Assembly (NCBI RefSeq): GCF_001718195.1
Contig: NZ_MCNV01000018.1
Coordinates: forward strand, 98,150-162,149
Length of the DNA stretch: 64,000 nucleotides
Reading direction: 5' to 3'
DNA from: Paraburkholderia nodosa
GTDB lineage: Bacteria > Pseudomonadota > Gammaproteobacteria > Burkholderiales > Burkholderiaceae
Positions 34,045-42,754 of the stretch are shown one piece after another; the first letter of the stretch is position 1, and every line of letters starts with the position of its first letter. A program made the translations under genes and the position numbers. Below the pieces are notes generated by a model. It was given only the letters and a program-made list of their open reading frames with translations. It did no database searches and was not told the DNA's origin.

Positions 34045-35505
34045 TTGAGTTATCTGGGAATCGACCTCGGCACGTCCGAGGTAAAGGTTGTGCTCACCGA
34101 TGCCGAATCGAACGTCATCGCCAGCAGCCGGGCCCGACTGCGCGTCGATAACCCTCACCCCCTGTGGTCGGAGCAAAGCCCCCAGGACTGGTGGAACGCT
34201 ACGCTCGACGCCGTCGCGGCGCTACGCAGTGAGCAGCCTCGCGCGTTCAGGGCGCTGCGCGGGATCGGCCTTTCCGGCCAGATGCACGGCGCGACGCTAC
34301 TCGATCGCAGTGGCAACGTCCTGCGTCCGGCGATTCTGTGGAATGACACGCGCGCCTACGCGGAGTGCGTCGAACTCGAGGCGCTCGTGCCCGACTCGCG
34401 CAACATCACCGGGAATCAGGCCATGCCGGGCTTCACGGCGCCCAAGCTGCTCTGGCTTTCGAAGTACGAGCCAGCCGTTTTTCGTGCAGTGCAGAAAGTA
34501 CTGCTTCCGAAGGATTACATTGCGTGGCGTCTGACGGGTGAGTTTACATCCGACATGTCCGACGCCTCGGGGACGCTATGGCTCGACGTTGCAAAACGCG
34601 ACTGGTCCGACCGCATGCTCAACGCGACCGGGTTGTCGAGGGAGCACATGCCCCGGCTGGTTGAGGGCAGCGAGCCTGCGGCCCCGTTACGGGGAGACCT
34701 TCAGCGCGAGTGGGGCCTCGATGGCAGCGTGACGGTTTGTGGCGGCGCCGGTGACAACGCCGCGAGCGCAGTTGGCATCGGCGTTGCCCGGCCGGGCGAT
34801 GCGTTTCTGTCTCTGGGGACGTCGGGCGTGCTCTTCGCCGCGACCCCGAGCTATGCACCGAACCCGGCGCAGGCAGTCCATGCTTTCTGCCATTGCGTGC
34901 CGCGGCATTGGCATCAGATGAGTGTCATCCTCAGCGCAGCGGCAAGCCTGCACTGGCTGTCCGGCTTGCTCAAGAGCAGCGTTGCCGAGCTGATCGAAAT
35001 CGCCCCCTCGGGACAAAGCGCCATCGCGCCGATTTTCCTTCCCTATTTGAACGGGGAGCGGACGCCGCACAACGATGCCGCAGCAAAAGGTGTCTTCTAC
35101 GGGATGAGTTCGGCGCATGGCCCCCAGCATCTCGCATACAGCGTGATGGAAGGCGTCGCGTTCGCGATGGCGGATGGATATGCGGCGCTGCGGGAAGCGG
35201 GAACGACGCTCACCGCGGCCGCATTGATCGGCGGCGGTTCTCGCAGCGCATACTGGGGAAAACTCTGTGCTTCTGCGCTTGGCTTCGAACTCAATCGAAA
35301 CGAAGGGGGCGAACTCGGAGCGGCACTTGGAGCGAGTCGCCTCGCTCGTCTCGCGTGCACACGGGAAGAACTCGCGGCAGTGGTCAAAGCGCCCGCTGTC
35401 CTTGAACGATACGAGCCTGAGACAGCACTTCGGAGCGTGCTGAGAGACCGGTTCGAACGGTATAGCCGGCTCTATCAGGCGTTGAAATCCGAGTTTCGTA
35501 CCTGA
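34045..35505 (+). CDS. xylB: Xylulokinase
   Basis: A 486-residue FGGY-family kinase. The N-terminal phosphate-binding block is YLGIDLGTSEVKVVL, followed by GLSGQMHGATLLD, the xylulokinase-specific motif, ILWNDTRA, and in the C-terminal half VCGGAGDNAASAVGIG, FLPYLNGERTPHND and LIGGGSRSAYWGKLCASAL. It phosphorylates D-xylulose to xylulose 5-phosphate for the pentose phosphate route. It starts with TTG at 34045, which directly begins the conserved strand; no better start lies nearby. Its presence is the best evidence that the cassette handles a pentitol (xylitol or D-arabitol) or sorbitol-like polyol. Confidence 0.93.
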   Translation: MSYLGIDLGTSEVKVVLTDAESNVIASSRARLRVDNPHPLWSEQSPQDWWNATLDAVAALRSEQPRAFRALRGIGLSGQMHGATLLDRSGNVLRPAILWNDTRAYAECVELEALVPDSRNITGNQAMPGFTAPKLLWLSKYEPAVFRAVQKVLLPKDYIAWRLTGEFTSDMSDASGTLWLDVAKRDWSDRMLNATGLSREHMPRLVEGSEPAAPLRGDLQREWGLDGSVTVCGGAGDNAASAVGIGVARPGDAFLSLGTSGVLFAATPSYAPNPAQAVHAFCHCVPRHWHQMSVILSAAASLHWLSGLLKSSVAELIEIAPSGQSAIAPIFLPYLNGERTPHNDAAAKGVFYGMSSAHGPQHLAYSVMEGVAFAMADGYAALREAGTTLTAAALIGGGSRSAYWGKLCASALGFELNRNEGGELGAALGASRLARLACTREELAAVVKAPAVLERYEPETALRSVLRDRFERYSRLYQALKSEFRT

Positions 35506-35615
35506 ACGGCTCTGGACCGAAGGGCGTTGCAGCAGGAGCCCGAATCGGTCTGGGCGCACGGCATCGCCCCACGCCCACACCCAACTGATCTGCGGCAAAC
35601 CACCGGCTAGCGCAC

Positions 35616-36758
35616 TCAGAATTTGTGCCGCAGTCCCACGTGCACGAGCATCTGGCTAGCCGTACTCGACTGCCCCGCACTGCCGAGTATCAACGCCCCG
35701 CCCATTCCGCCCATGTCATCAGCCACGCCGCTCACGTGCTGCCACACGCCCTGGACATACACGTCGGTGCGCTTTGATAGCAGGTAGTCGCCCATCACCC
35801 CAATCTCGTTCCAGTTCGGGCGGACGGTTCCGTTGCTCGCGGCGTAGTCGCCATGTGTAAAGGTGTACATCGCCATCATGGAGAACTGCGGAGTCACCTG
35901 GTATGACCCGTTGATTTCATAATTGCTGAATCTCAAGCGGGTGCCGTTCAGTGTTGCGCGAACGAGGTTGTTCCTTACGGGCTGGCCGATGTCCGTAAAT
36001 GTATAAACGAAGGCGACTGCCGCAGGTCCGAAAGCGTACTTGATTCCCGCGCCAGCTATCTTCTGGGAATCTGCGACGAACGGCGCGGTGTCGGGCGTGA
36101 CGGCACCGTTCGTGCTGGTGCCGAGGCCGTTGACGTTCGAGTACGCGCCGGCAATTACCAGAGGACCGTGCGTGTACTGAACCCCCACGCTGTATTCACG
36201 GTCTTGCGCGAAACCCGTTGTGTTGCTGAACGCGTATGTCGCCCCGACACTTAGGCCCAGATAGTTCGCGCTGGTGTACTTGATCGCGTTGTTGATGCGA
36301 AACGAGCCGTCCGTATTGTCGTTATCGAACGGATGCGAGAAGGCATAACCGCCCCACGACGAGTTTGCCGTCATTGGCGCCACATAATCATTGATCATGT
36401 CGAGTTGGCGACCCAGCGTCAGCGTCCCGTGCGTGCTCGAGGCCAATCCAAAATACGCTTGACGGCCGAACTCCCGTCCGCCCTGCGATAGCGTGCCGTT
36501 ATTGATGTTGAAGCCGTTTTCGAGCCTGAATATCGTCGTTAGGCCACCTCCCAGGTCTTCAATTCCCTTTAGCCCCCAACGACTTCCCTGCGCGCTTCCA
36601 CTGACCATTTGCCAGCCAGCATGGCCACCCGCATTGCTCGTGTAACTGGGGCCATCGTCGACGATCCCATAGAGCGTAACGCTTGACTGTGCATGCGCGA
36701 TGCCAGTCAATGCAAACATTGCGATTGCAATCGCAGAAAATGGGATAGTGTCTCTCAT
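35616..36758 (-). CDS. Gram-negative porin (outer membrane)
   Basis: A 380-residue porin. A signal peptide ending IAHAQ is followed by SSVTLYGIVDDGPSYTSN, then GSRWGLKGIEDLGGGLTTIFRLENGFN; the last strand is LVHVGLRHKF, with terminal Phe. The ATG at 36758 begins the signal peptide. It reads in the same direction as the ADP-ribosylglycohydrolase-family gene, 75 bp after its stop, and is probably the last gene of the LacI-controlled operon. It would carry the same substrate across the outer membrane. It converges on xylB, 110 bp away. Confidence 0.92.
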   Translation of the reverse strand: MRDTIPFSAIAIAMFALTGIAHAQSSVTLYGIVDDGPSYTSNAGGHAGWQMVSGSAQGSRWGLKGIEDLGGGLTTIFRLENGFNINNGTLSQGGREFGRQAYFGLASSTHGTLTLGRQLDMINDYVAPMTANSSWGGYAFSHPFDNDNTDGSFRINNAIKYTSANYLGLSVGATYAFSNTTGFAQDREYSVGVQYTHGPLVIAGAYSNVNGLGTSTNGAVTPDTAPFVADSQKIAGAGIKYAFGPAAVAFVYTFTDIGQPVRNNLVRATLNGTRLRFSNYEINGSYQVTPQFSMMAMYTFTHGDYAASNGTVRPNWNEIGVMGDYLLSKRTDVYVQGVWQHVSGVADDMGGMGGALILGSAGQSSTASQMLVHVGLRHKF

Positions 36759-36833
36759 TAAATCACTCGCTGTACTAATCAATTTGAAAACGGAGATCGA
36801 TACGAATACCGACCACCCGGGCATAAGTTCTGA

Positions 36834-38036
36834 CTATTCCGTGCCGAACGCTTCAGGACTCCCTGTCCTCCGTGCGAGGTCCGCGCGCACCTTGAACTTC
36901 TTCTCGGCGAACGCACGGTCCGCCTCGTGAACAGCCTTCACCGTTTGACCGAAGCAATCGGCCGCGAACAGCAGATCCAGCCGGTTCACCTCGTCAAGTT
37001 GCCGGCAAATGCGCTCCTCGATCACGGTGTTGCCATGCATTGCCCCGAGCACCGCTCCGATCATCACGCCAATCGAATCGGTGTCGCGTCCCGAATTGAT
37101 GCCGTCCTCGATCGCCTGATGGAAGTCGCCGTAGTTCGTCATGATGAAGCCGAGCGCCAGCGGCAATTCTTCGATCGAAAGACGCCGCGAGGGCCGATAG
37201 GCGTCGGACGCAATACCGGCTTTTCTCGCGGTATGCTCGACATCGTCACCAATCGGCGAGAAGCGTCCGATGATCCGGTGAAATTCCGTGACCACCGTCT
37301 CGTAGTCTTTGCCGCGCAGTCGCACTGCGGCATCGGCGATCGCGTCAATCGCTGCACGCGTGCCGTCCTTTGCGACGCCGAGCGCTGCCTCGACAACCGC
37401 TTCGATCGCGACGCCAGGCACGAACGCCGCGGCTACCGCACTGGCGAGCACACCGGCTGCTTCGAGCCCATAGCTCTCCTGATGCCCGCTGGCAAATGCG
37501 ATCGCTTCGTCATAGGCGCCCTTGGGATCGCCGGCGTTGATCGCGCCGATCGGCGCGATGTACATGGCCGCACCGCAGTTGACCATGTTCCCGATTCCTC
37601 CTTGACGCGGATCGCAGGAAGCAAGCTGATGCCGCAAATAGATCCATTTCTCCGGATAAAACAATCGCTCGATCAGCACCGTCTCGCGCTGCAGTTCGGG
37701 TATCCATCGCGGAACCCAGGCGATCTGGCGCACCATTGCATCGGCCATATCCCACGCGTCGAGGTGCCGACCGACCTCGTTGTACACACTCATCAGCGCT
37801 AGCACCATGAAGGTGTCGTCGGTGACAATGCCGCCTCCACGTATGCGTCCCTTACGGCCGGCTTCGTCATCTTTCGCGCGGTGCCATTCGGTATTGATCG
37901 AAGTGACTCGCCCGAAGCGCTCACGGATTTGCGACGCCGAAAGCTTCTCGACCGTGGCGCCGAGCGCGTCGCCGTACGCGATCCCGTACAGAAGTCCACG
38001 GATACGGTCCTGCAGTGACTGGTGGGCAATGCTCAT
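36834..38036 (-). CDS. ADP-ribosylglycohydrolase (DraG/ARH) family protein
   Basis: A 400-residue protein of the ADP-ribosylglycohydrolase fold. It starts DRIRGLLYGIAYGDALGATVE; the metal-binding residues lie in GGGIVTDDTFMVLALM and, near the C-terminus, SGRDTDSIGVMIGAVLGAMHG, both diagnostic. It is longer than DraG (~300 residues), mainly in the middle. The family cleaves N- or O-glycosidic bonds to ribose, in ADP-ribosylated proteins or small molecules. Overlap with the FHS symporter gene (ATGA) argues for a small imported substrate, as in the E. coli yegTUV neighbourhood. No kinase is present here. Start chosen at the ATG at 38036 by this coupling. Confidence 0.88.
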   Translation of the reverse strand: MSIAHQSLQDRIRGLLYGIAYGDALGATVEKLSASQIRERFGRVTSINTEWHRAKDDEAGRKGRIRGGGIVTDDTFMVLALMSVYNEVGRHLDAWDMADAMVRQIAWVPRWIPELQRETVLIERLFYPEKWIYLRHQLASCDPRQGGIGNMVNCGAAMYIAPIGAINAGDPKGAYDEAIAFASGHQESYGLEAAGVLASAVAAAFVPGVAIEAVVEAALGVAKDGTRAAIDAIADAAVRLRGKDYETVVTEFHRIIGRFSPIGDDVEHTARKAGIASDAYRPSRRLSIEELPLALGFIMTNYGDFHQAIEDGINSGRDTDSIGVMIGAVLGAMHGNTVIEERICRQLDEVNRLDLLFAADCFGQTVKAVHEADRAFAEKKFKVRADLARRTGSPEAFGTE

Positions 38037-39391
38037 ACGTTTTCCTTGTCCTTGTTTTCGCCGCTGCCGTGTCGGGTCCGTTGCGTTTGGGACCTGCTCG
38101 TTACGCTCGATTCCCGCCTGCCCACCATATGGCCATGGAAGCCGTAGTACATGATGTACAGGTAGCACGACACGGTTAGCACCATGTACACAAACTGAAA
38201 GTCATACACTCGCTTCAGGTGTGCAAAGAGTTGGGGCATCACGGCTCCCCCCACAATTCCCATAATCAGCAATGCCGATCCGGTTTCGGTAAACCGTCCC
38301 AGTCCTTTGATCGCGAGCGGAAAAATCGCCGGCCACATCATCGCGTGCGCGAAACCCAGTGCAGCGATGAACGCAATCGACGTATAGCCGTCAGAGAGAT
38401 ATGCGCAAACGCTGAGCAGCACGCCAATGAGTGCGGAGACGACCAGATAGCGCTGCTGCGAGATAAAGCGCGGCACGAGAACGAGCCCGACCAGGTAGCC
38501 AACGAGCATCGCGGACATCGTGTAAGAGGTGAAGTGTTTGGTTGCGTCGAGCGGCAGATTCAGGCTTTGCCCGTATAGGCCGATGGCGTCACCGGCCAGC
38601 ACTTCAGCGCCTATGTACGTGAAGATGCAAAGCACTCCAAACCAAAGATGAGGAAATGAAAAGATGCTGCGCGCGGAATGACTACTGCGCTCAGCGACAT
38701 TGACTTCCGATGGCTTGATGTCGGGGAGAGACGAAAATGCGATGAAAATGGCGAGCGCCGCGAGAATGGCCGCGAGCGTGAGATACGGTCCGTGCAGTCT
38801 GGCGGCAAATGCGTTGAGCAGAGCGTCGGCATGTGCTGCTGTCGGCGCCGCTTTGACCCGGCTGACGAATTCGCCCACGCTACCCATAACCAATGCGCCG
38901 AATACGTAGGGGGCAAGGATACCCGCGGTCTTGTTGCAGATTCCCATGGTAGCCACACGCCGCGCCGCGCTGTCGATCGGCCCCAGAATGCTGACGTACG
39001 GGTTGTAGGCGGTCTGCATCAGGGACAGGCCGGTTCCGATCACCAAAAGGCTTGCAAGTACGCCGGGGTAGCTGTGCGCACCAACGAACCAGCTGAAGGA
39101 CAGCGCACCGATCGACATGACGCCCAGGCCCGCCGCCATCCCTCTTTTCATCCCGATTCGCTTCAGCGCAGCGGCATACGGCAATGCGAACAGGAAGTAC
39201 GGTAGATAGAAGACGACGGTAATCAGGAGCGCCTGAACGTCATCAAGCCTGAAGGCCAATTTGACGAAGACGGTTAACGGCCCGTTTAGCCAACTGAAGG
39301 CCCCGGTCACGAAGTACAGCATGCCGATGGTCAGCATCGGCCGGAGATATGTTCTGCCGGGCGGTTGGACGATTGGTTGAACGGTCAACAT
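38033..39391 (-). CDS. FHS-family MFS sugar symporter (FucP-like)
   Basis: A 452-residue transporter with about twelve hydrophobic segments. MLYFVTGAFSWLNGPLTVFVKLAFRL, VFYLPYFLFALPYAAALKRIGMKRGMAAGL and LSLMQTAYNPYVSILGP follow the fucose:H+ symporter family; MICNKTAGILAPYVFGA-like residues (here MGICNKTAGILAPYVFGAL) are also typical. I start at the ATG at 39391 (AGGA upstream); an upstream TTG falls on the ribosome site. A perfect 14-bp palindrome lies 43 bp before the start. The imported compound is presumably the substrate of the co-translated ADP-ribosylglycohydrolase-family enzyme. Confidence 0.9.
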   Translation of the reverse strand: MLTVQPIVQPPGRTYLRPMLTIGMLYFVTGAFSWLNGPLTVFVKLAFRLDDVQALLITVVFYLPYFLFALPYAAALKRIGMKRGMAAGLGVMSIGALSFSWFVGAHSYPGVLASLLVIGTGLSLMQTAYNPYVSILGPIDSAARRVATMGICNKTAGILAPYVFGALVMGSVGEFVSRVKAAPTAAHADALLNAFAARLHGPYLTLAAILAALAIFIAFSSLPDIKPSEVNVAERSSHSARSIFSFPHLWFGVLCIFTYIGAEVLAGDAIGLYGQSLNLPLDATKHFTSYTMSAMLVGYLVGLVLVPRFISQQRYLVVSALIGVLLSVCAYLSDGYTSIAFIAALGFAHAMMWPAIFPLAIKGLGRFTETGSALLIMGIVGGAVMPQLFAHLKRVYDFQFVYMVLTVSCYLYIMYYGFHGHMVGRRESSVTSRSQTQRTRHGSGENKDKENV

Positions 39392-39433
39392 GGTTCCTGT
39401 CTCCTCCAATAAGTTTTGGCTTTGTCATGAATA

Positions 39434-39447
39434 TGGGAACGTTCCCA
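39434..39447. promoter_or_regulatory. LacI-type operator upstream of FHS operon
   Basis: TGGGAACGTTCCCA is a perfect 14-bp palindrome with the central CG typical of LacI/GalR-family operators. It lies in the 90-bp gap between the lacI-type gene and the symporter gene, 43 bp from the symporter start. A related site (40574-40587) precedes the regulator gene itself, which supports the assignment. Confidence 0.8.
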
Positions 39448-39481
39448 CCCTGCAGAAAAAATATATCGATGTCGTCGCGAC

Positions 39482-40540
39482 TCAGCGCCTCTCCCCTGAT
39501 GCCACGGAGTCGCGCATCGATTTGCGACGCAGATCGGCGATCGATCCACGTTCAGTTAACGTGCATGGCAGATAAATCCGCGAGCCTTGGGCTGCCTCGA
39601 CATCGCGTTTGAGGAGTTGCGCGACGGCCTCGGCGCCGATCTGACGAGCGGGCTTTTCTATCGTTGTGAGTCCTGGCCACGCGAATGCGCCCGCTTGAAT
39701 GCCGTCGAAGCCAAGAATCGACACATCTTGTGGACAATGCAAACCCGTTTCTCGAACGGCGCCCATCGCCCCGAGCGCCATGAGGTCGTTCGCGGCGAAC
39801 ACACATAGATGTCCGCCCTCATGCCGCTCCAGCAAACGTCGCATAGCGAGTGCGCCGCCTTCCGTCGTGTAGTCGGCGTCTTCCACGGGCAGGGTGACGG
39901 GATCGATGTCATGCTTGATGCAATGTTCGTGTACCGCGCGCAAAAACCGCGCACGGGCAAGGCGCGTGCACTGTCCGACGATGAGGGCGGGCCGAAGATG
40001 GCCTTTGGAACGCAGGTAATCCATGCCCAGAGCCACGCCTTGTGCAATGTCCGAGCCAATCGAAGCACTGTCGGGAAACCGCTCCGCGCTCGATCCAATC
40101 ATGATGCAAGGCAATCCAAAACGCTCGAGATCGCCGAGTTGGTCGGCGACCGGATTAATGATCGCGCCATCGACACGCGCCTGCATCATGGTGCTCAAAT
40201 GCATCCTTTCCTTTTCCGCGCTCCAGTTGGACGAAAAGATCAGGATGGAAACCCCTGCATCCGCGGCCCGATCCTGTGCACCCCGCGCAACCTCGCCCCA
40301 AAACGGATTCGCGATGTCCGGCAAGACAAGCCCCAGCATGCCGCTGCGGCCCGAACGCATGCTGACCGCCAGTTCATTACGTGTGTAGCCCAGCGCTTTC
40401 GCAGCCAGCAGCACCTGCTCTCTCGCCGAATCGGAAATGTTAGGCGCGTCCGACAGCACCCGTGCCGCAGTACTTTTGGAGACCCCTGCACGCTTCGCTA
40501 CGTCGATGACGGTCGGCCTGCGTCCGTTGAGGGACTCCAT
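39482..40540 (-). CDS. LacI-family transcriptional regulator
   Basis: A 352-residue LacI/GalR repressor. The DNA-binding headpiece is PTVIDVAKRAGVSKSTAARVLSDAPNISDSAREQVLLAAKALGY; the hinge and core follow (SGMLGLVLPDIANPFWGEVARG, FAANDLMALGAMGAVRETGL, VSILGFDGIQAGAFAWPGLTTIEKP). The effector pocket is that of a sugar or nucleoside sensor. It is upstream of, and in the same direction as, the FHS symporter, ADP-ribosylglycohydrolase-family and porin genes, with a perfect operator before the symporter and a half-degenerate copy before itself; so it likely represses the module and itself. Confidence 0.93.
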   Translation of the reverse strand: MESLNGRRPTVIDVAKRAGVSKSTAARVLSDAPNISDSAREQVLLAAKALGYTRNELAVSMRSGRSGMLGLVLPDIANPFWGEVARGAQDRAADAGVSILIFSSNWSAEKERMHLSTMMQARVDGAIINPVADQLGDLERFGLPCIMIGSSAERFPDSASIGSDIAQGVALGMDYLRSKGHLRPALIVGQCTRLARARFLRAVHEHCIKHDIDPVTLPVEDADYTTEGGALAMRRLLERHEGGHLCVFAANDLMALGAMGAVRETGLHCPQDVSILGFDGIQAGAFAWPGLTTIEKPARQIGAEAVAQLLKRDVEAAQGSRIYLPCTLTERGSIADLRRKSMRDSVASGERR

Positions 40541-40573
40541 GGCTGGTCTCCTGTTCGCTTATCGATTTTGATT

Positions 40574-40587
40574 TGGGAACGATACCA
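40574..40587. promoter_or_regulatory. Degenerate LacI-type operator, likely autoregulatory
   Basis: TGGGAACGATACCA keeps the whole left arm (TGGGAACG) of the palindrome at 39434-39447 and differs at two bases on the right. It lies 34 bp before the regulator's ATG. A weaker site at its own promoter would give partial autorepression. Confidence 0.55.
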
Positions 40588-40673
40588 CAGATTTTCCGAT
40601 GGTCAAGATGAACGCGGAAAACGTGCATCGATCTGTTGATCTCGCGCGCCGCGGTGCTTGATGTGTTGTGAAA

Positions 40674-41585
40674 TCACTGCATCGGCGTGGACGCATCATC
40701 GACGCAGGCACCGCATGCCGATGCAATCCATCGGAAGGCGGGCTCGACCGCCGTCGAGCGCGCGGGCAGCTTCGATTTCATGAGCCACAGAGGCGGCATT
40801 GCAACCCCAGGCACCTGTGGCAGTCGGCATACGCGCTGTTGCGCCAGCGCTTCGCTCGCGAACAGCTGCGAGACCATGGCAATGCCGGCCTCCCGCTGCG
40901 CAGCCGCCACGAGCAAATGCGGATCGGCACTCGTCATGACGCGCCGGGTTTGCAGACCGCTGCGCCGCAGTTCGGGCAACCAGGGTGCCCATTCCTGTGA
41001 TTGTTCGTGCACGAGCAGCGGTGCACGCGCCAGCACCTCGGGAAACGGCGCGTGATACAGCCGGCTCGCAGTCTCGGGTCCGCAGATCGCCACTTTTTCT
41101 TGCTCCATCAGCAGCAGGCATTCGACATCCGGCGACTTGATCGGCTTGGCCGATATCACGAGATCGATGTCGACGCGGTCGATCTCGGTGACCTCCATAT
41201 CGGTCACCAGCCAGATCTCGACGTTCGGCATCGCGGCCGTCAGTTCGTCCATGCGCGGAATCAGCCAGCCCGAGGCAAATTCCGGCGGGCAATAGAGCAG
41301 CACCGAATCGGGGTTGCCATACGGCTCGATCCTCTCGCGGCCGTCGCTCAGCAGCGCGAGCGCGCCGGCCACTGTCTGCGCAAACAGCTTGCCGGCCGCG
41401 GTCAACACGACGCCCCGGCCCACACGCAAAAAGAGAGATTGCCCGGTCCATTCCTCGAGTTGAAGGATCTGATGGCTAATCGCGGACTGGGTCAGCGACA
41501 GCTCCTGAGCCGCACGTGTGAACGAGCCCAGTCGGGCCGCCGAATCGAAGGCCAGCAATGCCTGGAGAGGTGGAAGTCTTCGCAT
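40674..41585 (-). CDS. LysR-family regulator, GcvA-like
   Basis: A 303-residue LysR regulator. RRLPPLQALLAFDSAARLGSFTRAAQELSLTQSAISHQILQLEEW is the typical GcvA-group opening, followed by LFLRVGRGVVLTAAG and the effector domain (VLLYCPPEFASGWLIPRMDELTAAMPNVEIWLVTD). I start at the ATG at 41585, which begins this block; the frame extends upstream to 41690 with no family residues. It is divergent from the agmatinase-family gene and probably controls it together with the polyamine-binding and DUF3138 genes. Confidence 0.9.
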   Translation of the reverse strand: MRRLPPLQALLAFDSAARLGSFTRAAQELSLTQSAISHQILQLEEWTGQSLFLRVGRGVVLTAAGKLFAQTVAGALALLSDGRERIEPYGNPDSVLLYCPPEFASGWLIPRMDELTAAMPNVEIWLVTDMEVTEIDRVDIDLVISAKPIKSPDVECLLLMEQEKVAICGPETASRLYHAPFPEVLARAPLLVHEQSQEWAPWLPELRRSGLQTRRVMTSADPHLLVAAAQREAGIAMVSQLFASEALAQQRVCRLPQVPGVAMPPLWLMKSKLPARSTAVEPAFRWIASACGACVDDASTPMQ

Positions 41586-41695
41586 CGAGGTATGAACGAA
41601 ATCGATCGTTCCAGAAAAATCCTTCGCTTTTATATCAATTGTGTCCGGCGAATCATAGCGTTTATGGAATTCCGTCTGAAAAGACGACAAGTCAT

Positions 41696-42709
41696 ATGAA
41701 TCGATTTACTGGCACCTTACATACCGAGATCATGACCTCCGCCTTGCAAAAAGACCCATTCGCCACCGACTCCGCGCAAGCAACCAATCGTTCCCCGCAG
41801 CAGCAAGACCCCGCTTCGCCGACCTACGCCGGACCGCTGTCATTCTTGCGTCGCCCCTATAGCCGTGATCTCATCGGCGTCGACGTTGCCATTTCCGGTG
41901 TGCCGCTCGACCTTGCAACCACCTACCGCCCCGGCGCGCGCCTCGGCCCCGCTGCCGTGCGTGCGGCCTCGGTACAACTGGCGGAGTTGGGCATTTATCC
42001 ATGGGGCCTTGCGCCGCTCGACGCACTGAACGTGATCGACTATGGCGACTGCTGGTTCGATGCGCATCGGCCGTGGACGATCCGCGATGCCATTGCGGCC
42101 CACGCCCGCACTATCCTTGCCTCAGGGGCCAAGATGCTGACGCTGGGCGGCGACCACTACATCACATACCCTCTGTTGATCGCACACGTCGAACGTTTCG
42201 GCCGCCCCCTCGGGCTGATTCATTTCGACGCGCATTGCGATACATGGCCCGACGAGCACGCGGATTCGCTCAATCACGGCACGATGTTCTACAAGGCGAT
42301 CCGCGAAGGCCTGATCGATCCGGCGCGGTCGGTTCAGGTCGGCATCCGGACCTGGAACAGCGACTTCATGGGTGTACGCGTACTCGATGCCCCCTGGGTG
42401 CATCGTCACGGCACAGCAGCTGTGGTCGACCGGATTTTCGAGGTGGTAGGCGATGCCCCCGTGTATCTGACCTTCGATATCGACTGTCTCGATCCTGCCT
42501 TCGCCCCGGGCACCGGCACGCCCGTCGCGGGCGGACTCTCCTCGGCGCAGGCACTGGAGATCGTGCGCGAGCTGGACGGGATTCAGCTTGTCGGCGCCGA
42601 CGTCGTGGAAGTGGCGCCGTCCTACGATCAGAGCGATGTCACCGCGCTCGCGGCCGCGCATCTCGCGGCCGACATTCTGTTCCTCATGCGCAAGCAACCC
42701 CACCCCTGA
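41696..42709 (+). CDS. Agmatinase / guanidino-acid ureohydrolase family
   Basis: A 337-residue ureohydrolase. The dinuclear manganese site is visible in LTLGGDHYITYPLL, LIHFDAHCDTWPDEH and FDIDCLDPAFAPGTGTPVAGGL. VDVAISGVPLDLATTYRPGARLGPAAVR and SLNHGTMFYKAIREGLID place it with agmatinase, guanidinobutyrase and guanidinopropionase, which cannot be separated by eye. It hydrolyses a guanidino compound to an amine and urea. A second possible start is the ATG at 41732; neither has a clear ribosome site. It is followed after 45 bp by a polyamine-type binding protein, in line with agmatine or guanidinobutyrate use. Confidence 0.88.
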   Translation: MNRFTGTLHTEIMTSALQKDPFATDSAQATNRSPQQQDPASPTYAGPLSFLRRPYSRDLIGVDVAISGVPLDLATTYRPGARLGPAAVRAASVQLAELGIYPWGLAPLDALNVIDYGDCWFDAHRPWTIRDAIAAHARTILASGAKMLTLGGDHYITYPLLIAHVERFGRPLGLIHFDAHCDTWPDEHADSLNHGTMFYKAIREGLIDPARSVQVGIRTWNSDFMGVRVLDAPWVHRHGTAAVVDRIFEVVGDAPVYLTFDIDCLDPAFAPGTGTPVAGGLSSAQALEIVRELDGIQLVGADVVEVAPSYDQSDVTALAAAHLAADILFLMRKQPHP

Positions 42710-42754
42710 ACGCGCCAACTCACTATAACGACCATAGACCCTATCGGAGACATC

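Noticed and set aside
36834..38036. Toxin-antitoxin or DraG/DraT nitrogenase control
   Set aside because: The ADP-ribosylglycohydrolase-family protein has no ADP-ribosyltransferase or nif gene nearby; coupling to a sugar symporter points to metabolism.
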